From Xanthostigma xanthostigma (lineage: Eukaryota; Arthropoda; Insecta; Raphidioptera; Raphidiidae): a DNA stretch of 64,000 nt. The position numbers and the translations under genes were made by a program. Within the stretch, counting starts at the first letter, position 1, and the number at the start of each line of letters is the position of its first letter. The notes beneath the pieces were generated by a model that made no database searches, was not told the origin of the DNA, and saw only the letters and a program-made list of their open reading frames with translations. Positions 54,914 through 64,000 of the stretch are shown piece by piece. The DNA lies in the NCBI GenBank assembly GCA_963575645.1, contig OY754473.1:3658001-3722000 (forward strand). Reading direction: 5' to 3'.

Positions 54914-56250
54914 CCTATTACGTTAGTCAAAATATGAACAGTCCACCAGTTGACGACATTCCCGCGCTTACGCTGACTGGCCTGACGGAGGCAACCTCTG
55001 TAATCTACTAACCTTGTATCATTCCGTACTTTCAAAAGACGTCTGTAACATACAGGGTAGCGAAATATGCGTTGAGAAAATAATCGGTGCAAAAACTTTG
55101 TGCCGCGTTCAATTCAATTTAGATCCAGCTTGTATATACGCATCGAAGTATATTTTAAATATTTACAAATATATAAAATTCCACAGCTGCCAACGTGAGG
55201 CCATTCTAACTGAATTGCGCCATCGAAATGAATTTTCAATATAGTATGCCCCACGGCTCAATGTCCACAAATAATTGAAGCGATAGACAGAAAATAAATT
55301 ATGATTATTTGGCGACACAAAAAAGAATGTAAATAGTAATAACCCATAGGTCCAAATACACATTAAATAATAATAATCAAATACTGAATATGAAAATATG
55401 TATTTAAAACATTTATAATAAAATAAAATAGTGCATATTTTAAAGTCGGTTCAATTTTTTTGTTAAAAATATTTTATTTTTCTCTTTTTAGTGTTAGAAA
55501 TTTACTCAATAAATTATGCAGTTATTTTATGAAGTATTGCAATGGGTAAAATTTGAGAGTTTCCCTCGATTTCTCCGGATTCCACCATCAGATCCTGACT
55601 TGGTTCCGATGAGACCACCTCGGAGGTGCACTCTTTCGAATAAAAAAAGAATTTTGAAAATCGGTCCATAATTGACGGAGAAATCGGTGAAAATACATAA
55701 AAAAAAAATGTACAGTCGAACATAGAACCTCCTCATTTTTTTAAGTCGGTTAATAAGACACTTTGTTTTTACTGATTTGTAGCATAGTCAAGAAGTGAGA
55801 TTCGTGATAAAAATAGATCCAAGTCTCCAAAAAATATGAGCAATACCATATTGGGATCCTTCAAATGGATGGAGCTTTAAAAACATGGCGACGATGAGGT
55901 ATCATTTCTCATAGTTACTATGGTTACTATATAATGAACAGTGCAATTTTGAATTTTTTTAAGTGCAATAAAATGATAAGTATCAGCACAATGTGTAATT
56001 GGGCTGATGCAAATCACCGGAAAAGAAATTTCCTAAAAGGGGAACATTGAATCATGAAATCGGCCATATCATAAAATTAGGCAAAAATTCAATTGAAACA
56101 GAACTTTCAAGAAAGATGAATTTTAATGCTTTCTGTTTACAAACTTCCGATTTAAAGAGTAATCCACAAGAAATAAAAGTGGTAAATAGAAGATATTATA
56201 TCAATGCAGTGTTGATGAACGTTGCAAACATATTATTGAAACATTACTTT
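54914..56250. other. Unassigned, containing family M copy 2
   Basis: About 55450-55740 matches family M (34745-34995), including tctcgatttctccggattcc and gagaaatcggtgaaaataca. The rest is AT-rich with short unassigned ORFs only (for example 56047-56283). Confidence 0.45.
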
Positions 56251-56842
56251 ACTAGTGTGACCTGTGCGAATTATTCGCATTAAATAAGTATAATAATTAT
56301 CACTTTACAAAATTATTTTTTAAATATGATTGCAGGTATTCAATTCGTTTCTAATTGTTCACACTGCTTATAACGTTCTTCTTTTTGTTGGATTACAATA
56401 TGAAGCTCAGATGACAGATCGAAGAAATATTTTACTAAACTTGTCATATAGAGGCGCAAGTAGCAAAAGCGTTGAGCTAAGCCGTCAGATGGCATCATGC
56501 AGCATTGCTGTGACGTTGTTCAGCGTTGCTCACTGTTTCAAAATTATAGCCGTCAGATGGCAGTATGCAGTATTGTGTCTGTTGTATTACAATATGAAGG
56601 TCAGATGACAGATCGAAGTGTTGACGTTGTTTCAAAATTAAAGCCGTTAGATGGCAGACGTTGTTCAGCGTTGCTGTATTTTAATTAATTTACAAAAACA
56701 AAAGCAATAATAAATTTTTTAGTTGTCGATATCAGTAGAGCAAGCAGTTATTTGTAAAATGATATATAATTTATGTGGAGAAATTGTGAGGTTTTTTCTA
56801 AAAAGGGAGGCAAACATCTTTAACCTTAGCGTATTAATATTA
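56251..56842. mobile_element. Family K repeat, copy 2
   Basis: Near-identical to 24265-24842 in the same orientation, with one extra cacactgctta-type stretch near 56358. Confidence 0.7.
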
Positions 56843-57133
56843 TATAATTGCAATAGGTAAGTTCCAAAAATAAAAATAGTCATCTGTCTAAATGTAAACG
56901 GAAAAGCCAAAAGTTTATATTAAAAAAAGTTCTAATAATAGTATTACAGTGACATCATGTGGCGCTCGGTCTTCTTCAATAGCAGAATACAGTCCTCAAA
57001 GACTTTGGATGAATTCCGATTTTTGACGATTGTATTCACTATTCTGCTGTGTTAGGAGACCGAGCGCGGTCTATCGTAATACGATAGATATATAATTTTT
57101 TCAAAGTGATACAATTATTTTTATAGGGTTTTT
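56843..57133. other. Short imperfect inverted repeat
   Basis: gcgctcggtcttcttcaata (about 56963) and ttaggagaccgagcgcg (about 57051), with cagaata / tattctg inside, make an imperfect stem about 110 bp long. Confidence 0.45.
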
Positions 57134-58000
57134 GACGTGATAACGTCTTATAAAAATTGATGAAACACCGGCTGCACACACGAAAAAGTGTAACGTTCCG
57201 CCTGAGCCTGAGAGTGCAAGCGAGAGCGCGATATAAGCAATAGAGAGGCACGATTGTCCCAAGCGTCGACTTGTACGCATTTCTCTCTCTTCTCGCGTGA
57301 CGTCAGAGAGTTCATCAAACTATTTGACGTTTGCTCTGACAAAGTGTGCGTTCAACATTTTTTTCGGCTGTTCCAGCGAAAGCTACATCCGACAGATGGC
57401 CTTTGTTTTATAAACCGTGGAAATTAAGACTTAAAATCAATATATCTAATAAAAATGTCATAAATTATCGAATTTTTAAAGCAATTTTTCAGATAATACA
57501 TCGTTATTTGTTCGTTTTTGCACGGATATTTTTTGTGTCATATAATTGTTACCGATTCATCCAAGCCAAAGTTTAACTGAACGCACTCTCATCCAATAGC
57601 GATAATGGCAATATGGCGCTAATAATAATTAGTAAATGTCATTTTATTTTGTTAAAAATAACTGATCGCCGTCATTATGGATAAAATATGATATTATTCA
57701 CAACGAATGGAAATGTATTGATCAATTGATAGTTTGTACACAAACGCAGCTACATTGTGTATCAAAAACAAATCTTGGGAGATATCTGCATTTCATAACA
57801 GCAGATAAATTATACGGTTTTTTAGCAAATATATATAAATATATTATATACATTCTTTTAAATGTCTTTTATAATTGCTTAAAAATATGTATTTTGCTTT
57901 GGTTGATCAAATTATTAGTCGGTAAAAATATAGTTTGACAGCTACTAAAATTTAGGTTATGAATTATTAAATATGATATTCGAGCGGACGTTATCACGTA
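57134..58000. mobile_element. Putative short-TIR element
   Basis: gacgtgataacgtc at 57134 and gacgttatcacgt at 57988 are inverted. The sequence between includes cgcctgagcctgagagtgca and caagcgtcgacttgtacgca, which I associate with interspersed lepidopteran repeats. Boundaries and class are uncertain. Confidence 0.4.
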
Positions 58001-58676
58001 AAACTATCGTCCGTAAACCGACTTTACAGACAACCAATTTTTTTTACGGATATTCCAACTTGTGGTTGGGGGGGAAATATTTTTAGGAGTAGGCAACCCT
58101 GATTGATACCGTGCCCAGATAATCCTGGCAGTTAAAAACAATCGAAACTTTTATTCACTAGAATATATTGGTGCTCAGGCTTCGGAAACAATTGCCTACG
58201 ATCGACGCTGCTCTGAAGTAACACAGAAACAAACGAACATCGACAAATGCCACTTCTGCATATTGCACGTAATATTGGATTGCACCGTGCAGCAATAAAA
58301 GTTCGATAATTATATTCGGCCGCATTGTCTGTCGGCGTGTTTTGTTATGCGACTGCTAAAGCTTTGAGTGCTGCATATACATTGGCGGCGGTTGGCGGAG
58401 GAGTGGAGGGGAGGGGGGGAGCAGTACGGATCGACCTGTGGGAGGGATGTAGTGCCAAGTGCACTTAGAGAGTACACGCGTTCGGTATTTAGACCGCGCG
58501 CAAAGTAACCTTACACATCTATTATCGTACGGAGTCGAATCACTGATTTTATTCTTTAGACGCGTTTTGTCAATTCCGCCAAAGAGCAACGCGGTGATTG
58601 GCCGTCGCGAACAAATGTTAAGAAAATAGGTATAGATTCCGTTCCCAAATAGTTGTAATTAATTGTTGATCCCAAT
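58001..58676. other. Unassigned, partly GC-rich
   Basis: A purine-rich ggcggaggagtggaggggag stretch lies at about 58393-58425. No gene recognised. Confidence 0.4.
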
Positions 58677-58955
58677 TAATTCCAGATAAATATCGAGATG
58701 GTTCCTTATTCAAGGCCATGGCCGATTACCTGTCAAACTTTTATGCTCAAATCTTGCCTACCTTGTCTTAATTTCCTAAAAATTACTTCATTCGCACATT
58801 GCTATTAATTAAGTTGAAGTTTAAAAATTGTGGAAAATAACGGGAAGTGTGGTAGAAAAAAATAGTAATGGTGCGAATGGCGTCTGTTATGACATAAAGT
58901 CGAGAAACGGACGTTAAACGCATTATTAATATTTATAATTATTATTATTAATTGT
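58677..58955 (+). mobile_element. 5'-truncated SINE
   Basis: Starts within the SINE body (aattccagataaatatcgag) and runs to gacgttaaacgcatta and an ATT-rich tail. The tRNA-like head is absent. Confidence 0.8.
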
Positions 58956-59146
58956 TGATCCGAGGAATGTAGAACAGAAAGATTAGTTACTACATCTTAT
59001 TACTATTAATATTTCCATAGATCGTCTGAAAAAGCAGAAATATATCTTCGAAACGTCGCGTTAAATAATAAGGTGCATTTGCACTAGTATTTCTGTTCCC
59101 CTACATGCTTCTAATCAACAAATAAATGTTAAGAGAAGCTTGTTAC
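58956..59146. other. Unassigned
   Basis: Nothing recognised. Confidence 0.4.
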
Positions 59147-59728
59147 GTTACACATGTCATTGGAAAATAGAAGAAGAATCACGATATGTGTTTGTTTAGT
59201 ACCTAATTTATGTTTAGTAGATCAAGTGTAAATGTTGATATGAAATTATTGAATAGAAGAGAGGTTACACATGTCATTGAAAAATCGAAGAAGAAGCATG
59301 ATATGTGTTTGTGCAGTATCTAATTATGTTTGATAGATCAAGTGTAAATGTTGATATGAAGTTAGATATTAAATAGAATTGAGGTTACACATGCCATTGA
59401 AAAATCGAAGAAGAAGCGCGATATGTGTTGTGCAGTACCTAATTATGTTTAGTAGATCAAGTGTAAATGTTGATATGAAATTATTGAATAGAAGAGAGGC
59501 TACACATGTCATTGAAAAATCGAAGAAGAAGCATGATATGTGTTTGTGCAGTATCTAATTATGTTTGGTAGATCAAGTGTAAATGTTGATATGAAGTTAT
59601 TAAATAGAATTGAGGTTACACATGCCATTGAAAAATCGAAGAAGAAGCACGATATGTGTTGTGGAGTAATTATGTTTAGTAGATCAAGTATAAATGTTGA
59701 CATCAAATTATTGTTAAATAGAAGAGAG
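59147..59728 (+). repeat. Five-unit ~116-bp satellite with alternating variants
   Basis: Units start with gttacacatg (gctacacatg in the fourth) at 59147, 59264, 59384, 59499 and 59615. Each contains gaaaaatcgaagaagaagca, gatatgtgtt and gatcaagtgtaaatgttgat. Units 2 and 4 share catgtcattg and end aatagaattgag. Units 3 and 5 share catgccattg and end gaagagag. The array therefore has a two-unit higher-order period of about 235 bp. Confidence 0.9.
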
Positions 59729-60920
59729 GCAGCTGATAACACATCGTTAATTTCAAGCGGTTTTTCTTATAGTGTCTGAACTGAATTTCTTAGGGGTTTT
59801 TTCAAGTCTTCGGTTTCGGCCTGAAATCGACCTTCGGTCGAACACTGCAATGTTGTGATTAAAACGGTTAGCTGCCGCTGTATGGTTGCAAGCAGTAAAG
59901 TTCAGTGTACTTACATACATGTTAGTTACATATAAGAGAATAGAAGACGTTGTCAGAGGAGCTACACTACACATATATTGAGGGAGCTGTATAGCTCCAG
60001 TGTAGTGTGGCAGAATGTATAGGGAAGTTAAGCTCCTTACCGACTGAGAGATGCCGTACAGGGCGTCTGAGCGCTGAGCAGTATAAAGTACCTACACTGC
60101 GAGTAGATGACTGTGGGTGCTGTGCCCTACCCCACCCCTTCCTCCATCAGCACCCGCCCGGTCACCCCGTCGTATTCACTAACTTCTGAATGTCAAAAGT
60201 TTGTGGTAAATCGAACTAAATAAATTTAAAAAAAAGAGTATTAAAAATATTTTGTTTTGATAGGAATTATTTATATATTTATAAAAATTATTGTATTGTC
60301 ACGGGTCCTTATTACGTGTGCAAAATTTTAAATTATTCAGACGTCTAGAAGTGGGTGAAAATTAAATTGAAAGATTCCTTTACATACATACAAGTCAAGT
60401 TAATATAAGAGTGTAATTTTGAAAATGATTTTTCGAGTACTGGTCGCTAACGGTTGATTTTTTTGAAAATTGTTTCATAACAAAAAATGAAGTTTATTAA
60501 ATTTTCTATAAAACAAGTATTAGTGAATTTTTTCGTAACTGTTGAAACTTCGTCACAAAATGGTGATAATCACGCCTATTCTACTACAGATAACCAATTA
60601 CCCAGTGCGTAGCAAAATAAGCACTCTGGGTAATCACTGTTGCTTGTTTTTTATTCTGCTAAGCAAAGTGACTAAAAATAGCAAGTTAAACATTAGTGAC
60701 TACAAAAAGTGCTTATTTGTAATCACTGTGGCTACGTCAGAATTGTACTAATTTGTACCTACACAAATAGTAGGTAATTAGGTATAGAATGTGGCAAAAT
60801 ATCTAACAAAAAGTAATTTTAATTTTTTTTTCAAACATTTCTCTTTAACGGTTAATTCTATGGCAAAATCACAGACAAAACAAGAAAGTTTAATTTTTTG
60901 ACATTTCTTGTCGACTAACG
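59729..60920. other. Unassigned; one low-copy shared segment
   Basis: About 59960-60010 has an inverted pair ggagctacactacac / gtgtagtg. About 60300-60355 matches 14548-14605 inverted. A repeated tgatta/taatca pattern around 60585-60740 (gggtaatcactgttgc, gtaatcactgtggc) is noted. No gene. Confidence 0.4.
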
Positions 60921-61256
60921 CAGGAGTCGGAAACCTGCGGCTCTTTTGATGTAAAGCTGCGGCTCTCCAGTTCCATACGCAAAATATAATTATTTTATTA
61001 TATAAACCCTTAAAAATCGTCCAATCGATCCATGATTGAGCACCATGTCTATCTCTCAGCCATTTCCACTCGCGTCTCACCCGCACTGCCCCCGTCGCGA
61101 GTGTCGTCCTCGGATATATATATATATATATATTATATCTATATAAGCAAATACTATAATACTGAAACGAAAATATTTAGTGGCTCTTTAAAAACTGGGA
61201 AATTTTGTAAATTGTAACTTCTGGCTCTTCCGTCTCAAAAAGGTTGCCGACCCCTG
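60921..61256. mobile_element. hAT MITE family O
   Basis: The 336-bp element has ends caggagtcggaaacct / aggttgccgacccctg, flanked by perfect 8-bp duplications gactaacg at 60913-60920 and 61257-61264. cggctctt / ggctcttcc motifs lie near both ends, and (TA)n at about 61115-61135. A partial inverted copy lies at about 49975-50085. Confidence 0.88.
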
Positions 61257-61611
61257 GACTAACGAAATTCTAGTACTTAAATAAAGTCCTGTAACTAAAT
61301 TTTGTCGCGTCATCTACTAAATGTCGCCCTGTCAATCAACGAAATTCTAGTGACTAAACATCGCCCTGTAACAAAATTTTGCATTGTCATCTAGTTGTCG
61401 CCTTTAACAAAGCGAAGTTATAATCCAACGCATACACAAAGTAAACGTCACGCGCTGTCATCTGACAAAATACTAGTCATTAAATTTCGCCCTGTTATCT
61501 AGATATCGCCTTCAACTAAAGTCATGTTTAATTCAACAACAAATGCAACGTCTTTCGATAAAAGTATCGCGCCAATTGCACGGTTTTACTCCCAACCAAA
61601 CGCGACATTAG
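61257..61611. repeat. Dispersed repeat family C, copy 2
   Basis: Matches 6781-7096. Its left edge actaacgaaattctagtact coincides with the target site of the hAT MITE, so the MITE inserted into or beside this repeat. Confidence 0.65.
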
Positions 61612-62187
61612 ACATTTCACATAATAGACAACAAACTATTGAAAGATGCATCCCGCATTCAAAAACTACTGAGTGAGTTTTCGGTAATGTTATACTCGGT
61701 GTTGTGCTTGAAATCAAGTTGAAATATTCATCAATTGCTGGATACTTGATCCTGTGACGTCAATGGAAGAAGCATAAATAAAAACAAAATTGTTTTTTCT
61801 CCTGAGATTTGAATTTTTAAACTGAACTGTTATTAAGCCTTAGTACTTATTCGGTAATTGCTGATTGAATGTTGTATTTGTAAAAAAGATGCTTACCTAC
61901 TGAAATGCTTACCAACTGATGTATTGAACACATAAAAATACCTAATACTTTGGAAATTGAACGAAAATAAAAATTATGGCTTGCTATTTTTGTATTCCGT
62001 AATGTTGACTGCGTGTTGTATTTGAAATCTTAAAAAAAAATTAACGTTCTGCAAAAAAGCCACTAAAAAGCATAAAACAAGACATTTTGAGGTCGGTGCG
62101 AATTCAATTATTACGAATTTTTTAGTAGATACCTACTTATGTAGGTATTTTTATTAAACTGACGTCACCCTTAAAACTTTATTGGTT
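61612..62187. other. Unassigned AT-rich sequence
   Basis: Nothing recognised. Confidence 0.4.
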
Positions 62188-62310
62188 TACATATATATTA
62201 GATATCGTGTCCATCGAGATAATTATAAATAACAAAATCGCAGGATTGTGGACAAATATTAGATTTATTAATTGTACGACGTTTCGTCTATAAAATTTAG
62301 ACTTTTTCAA
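62188..62310 (+). mobile_element. Family R single arm
   Basis: attagatatcgtgtccatcg, gcaggattgtggacaaatat and tgtacgacgtttcgtctata match the left arm of 41709-41957. The second arm is absent. Confidence 0.65.
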
Positions 62311-62951
62311 GTACAAGTTGAAAATTATTTATTGGTTTACGTTTCTTAATGGCTATTTTTGCAAAAGATTCAATTTTTTTATTTTTTACTTTTTGATGAT
62401 ACTGCAATACGTACTTTGCACGTTATTAACTGTCTTTTTCCTTAATATTTAATTACTAAACTATAAAAAAAAAAACCAACTACTGATTTATGTAAAATTT
62501 ATGTAGGATCAGCCTGAAGGTACCTAAACAGAAAAATAATGCTGTAGATATTTTTCAAATCGGTCAACCCTTCGAACAGTTATGGCTGAACAAACATTAA
62601 AAATAAAACAAAAAGAAACGAATTGATAACCTCCTTTTTATGTCGCTTAACAACATACGAATACGAAAATAATAACGTTAACGATGTAACCATGGCAACG
62701 AAAAACAGATAATATTTTGTTCTGTATAAACGTCAAATTAAAGCATGTTGCGTCAAGTAGTTTCACTTCTGTAGCGTGTAGTGTAAACAATGTGTCGTTG
62801 TGACGTTTATAAAGTTAGTCCGTCTGTTTGTATCGACTCAAAAACGCAGCTAACTTGGCGGCAAAGTATAGGTAACACTTATCTCGTAGCCTCAAGGTCG
62901 TAGGTTTGGTCCCAGCGGTCGGACCCATTATTAGTTTTTTTTTGTCTTTGG
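62311..62951. other. Unassigned; weak tRNA-like segment
   Basis: About 62665-62700 (gtaaccatggcaacgaaaa) resembles the 3' part of family B. About 62855-62930 has aaggtcgtaggtttggtccc, a poor B-box match also seen in the tRNA-like segment at 12906. No gene. Confidence 0.35.
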
Positions 62952-63209
62952 CAGGGCCTTAAATAGAACCTCGGGGGCTTCGAGACAAGAAGTAAAAGTG
63001 GGACCTCCTACGTTGAATTTAAAAAGTGTTTTTTTTATCCAATGGGTGTTTTTTTACATACAATTCTAGAGATAATTTGTGGAAGGGCTCCAAAAATAAA
63101 AACCGTGTGTGAACACCTTCGAACCCTTAAAAAGGGATTCCTTCGGGACCCCGTTTCGTCGAGGGCCCCACGGCACAGCCCCAATTGCGCCATTGTCGGT
63201 ACGGCCCTG
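62952..63209. mobile_element. hAT-like MITE with CAGGGCC ends
   Basis: The 258-bp element starts cagggccttaaatag and ends cggtacggccctg. It is flanked by gtctttgg (62944-62951) and ttctttgg (63210-63217), an 8-bp duplication with one mismatch. Two complementary 70-codon frames are by-products. Confidence 0.75.
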
Positions 63210-63556
63210 TTCTTTGGTATTATACCAGTTTTACTTCTGTATTGTGTAGTGTAAAACACAGAGTTTCTTTTTTTTAATACGAAGAATGTCGAAGAAGGAT
63301 CTTTAAAAGTACTTAGCCCACCATTTTCTGATGAATTACCGTTATAGTCGTCGCCAATAGTTCGAGTTCACCGCAATCGGCAATAATCGTAGATCACCGG
63401 TAGACATCGGTTATTCATTGCAGTCATAAGACATACAAGTTGACGTCACTGGGGACCAATTACGTTCTGCGACAGGAGTGACGTAAACTGCGTGAAAGCT
63501 GCGTAACCGACCTACAAACTACCTGTCTACCGCTCGGTTTCTGTAGACAGCTAGTT
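63210..63556. other. Unassigned
   Basis: Nothing recognised. Confidence 0.4.
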
Positions 63557-64000
63557 CCATATATTTAATACCCTCTATATTGCTAGCAAAGATCGGGAGA
63601 AAAACTTATATAGGTCTGTCTCACTTATTATACTCCGAGTCTCATGCGCATGTCCGTGAATGGATGCGCGTCAATTTGCACATGGAACCATATATTTAAT
63701 ACCATCGATATTGCTAGCAAAGATCGGGAGAAAGACTTAAACACTATGGTGCAGACATGTATACGTCTGTCTCACTTATTACAATCAGAGTCTCATGCGC
63801 ATGTCCGTGAATGGATACGCGTGAGTTTGCACATAGAACCATATATTTAATACCATCGATATTGCTAGCAAAGATCGGGAGAAAGACTTAAACACTACGG
63901 TGCAGACATAAAGACGTCTGTCTCACTTATTACAATCAGAGTCTCATGCGCATGTCCGTGAATGGATACGCGTCAGTTTGCACATAGAACCATATATTTA
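63557..64000. repeat. 151-bp satellite running off the window
   Basis: ccatatatttaatacc-type unit starts lie at 63557, 63688, 63839 and 63990, giving one shortened (131 bp) and two full (151 bp) units plus a partial. Shared blocks are attgctagcaaagatcggga, gtctgtctcacttatta and atgcgcatgtccgtgaatgg. The array continues beyond base 64000. Confidence 0.92.

Noticed and set aside
62855..62930. tRNA-derived SINE head
   Set aside because: A and B boxes each have multiple mismatches.

Overview
This 64-kb window is AT-rich animal nuclear DNA, almost certainly from a moth or butterfly. Three things point to Lepidoptera: three copies of a short Lep1-like Helitron, a repeat ending in the motif gtgcgcgagtccga...cacttggccggt that I know from lepidopteran genomes, and tRNA-derived SINEs with (ATT)n tails. 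There are no bacterial operons and no intact retrotransposon. No taxon was given, so this assignment is inference.

The one conserved host gene lies on the minus strand. Four coding exons (49467-49662, 31185-31316, 26676-26795, 2413-2583) carry paired splice sites, all join in compatible phase, and together encode 206 codons of tandem immunoglobulin domains: all of Ig2, all of Ig3 and the linkers. The sequence matches the neuronal DIP (Dpr-interacting protein)/lachesin family of cell-surface IgSF proteins. Ig1, the signal peptide and the C-terminal tail are not in the window. The introns between these exons are 18.2, 4.4 and 24.1 kb, and nearly everything else described lies inside them or in the flanking introns.

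The largest open reading frame is a 325-codon ORF on the opposite strand (44697-45674), nested in the 18-kb intron. It encodes a charged, lysine/glutamate-rich, probably coiled-coil nuclear protein that I do not recognise. It has a good ATG context, a polyadenylation signal, and an upstream array of 34-bp monomers (44339-44606). It is the best candidate here for something undescribed.

The rest is a dense, nested mosaic of DNA transposons, MITEs, foldbacks, SINEs and satellites. From left to right the main items are: a 48-bp hairpin satellite (12-475); hAT-type family A (four loci), one copy of which is split by a second hAT element with a perfect 8-bp target duplication; SINE dimers (3551-4394, 7265-8000); a PIF/Harbinger-like MITE keeping a MADF coding fragment (13715-14281); a mariner-like long-TIR MITE (16471-17191); a 2-kb inverted repeat with an 11-mer array in only one arm (18227-20266); a 2.4-kb foldback (28629-31045); three copies of a Tc1/mariner MITE with a transposase relic; a nine-unit 82-bp minisatellite (36278-36993); a three-level nest (foldback arm in Helitron in TIR element, 37826-39395); a pogo-like element with a broken helix-turn-helix (39758-40286); a TIR-in-TIR nest with an internal 140-bp periodicity (52759-54913); an alternating five-unit satellite (59147-59728); and a 151-bp satellite running off the right end (63557-64000).

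All comparisons were made by eye within this window. Element boundaries without a stated target-site duplication are approximate.
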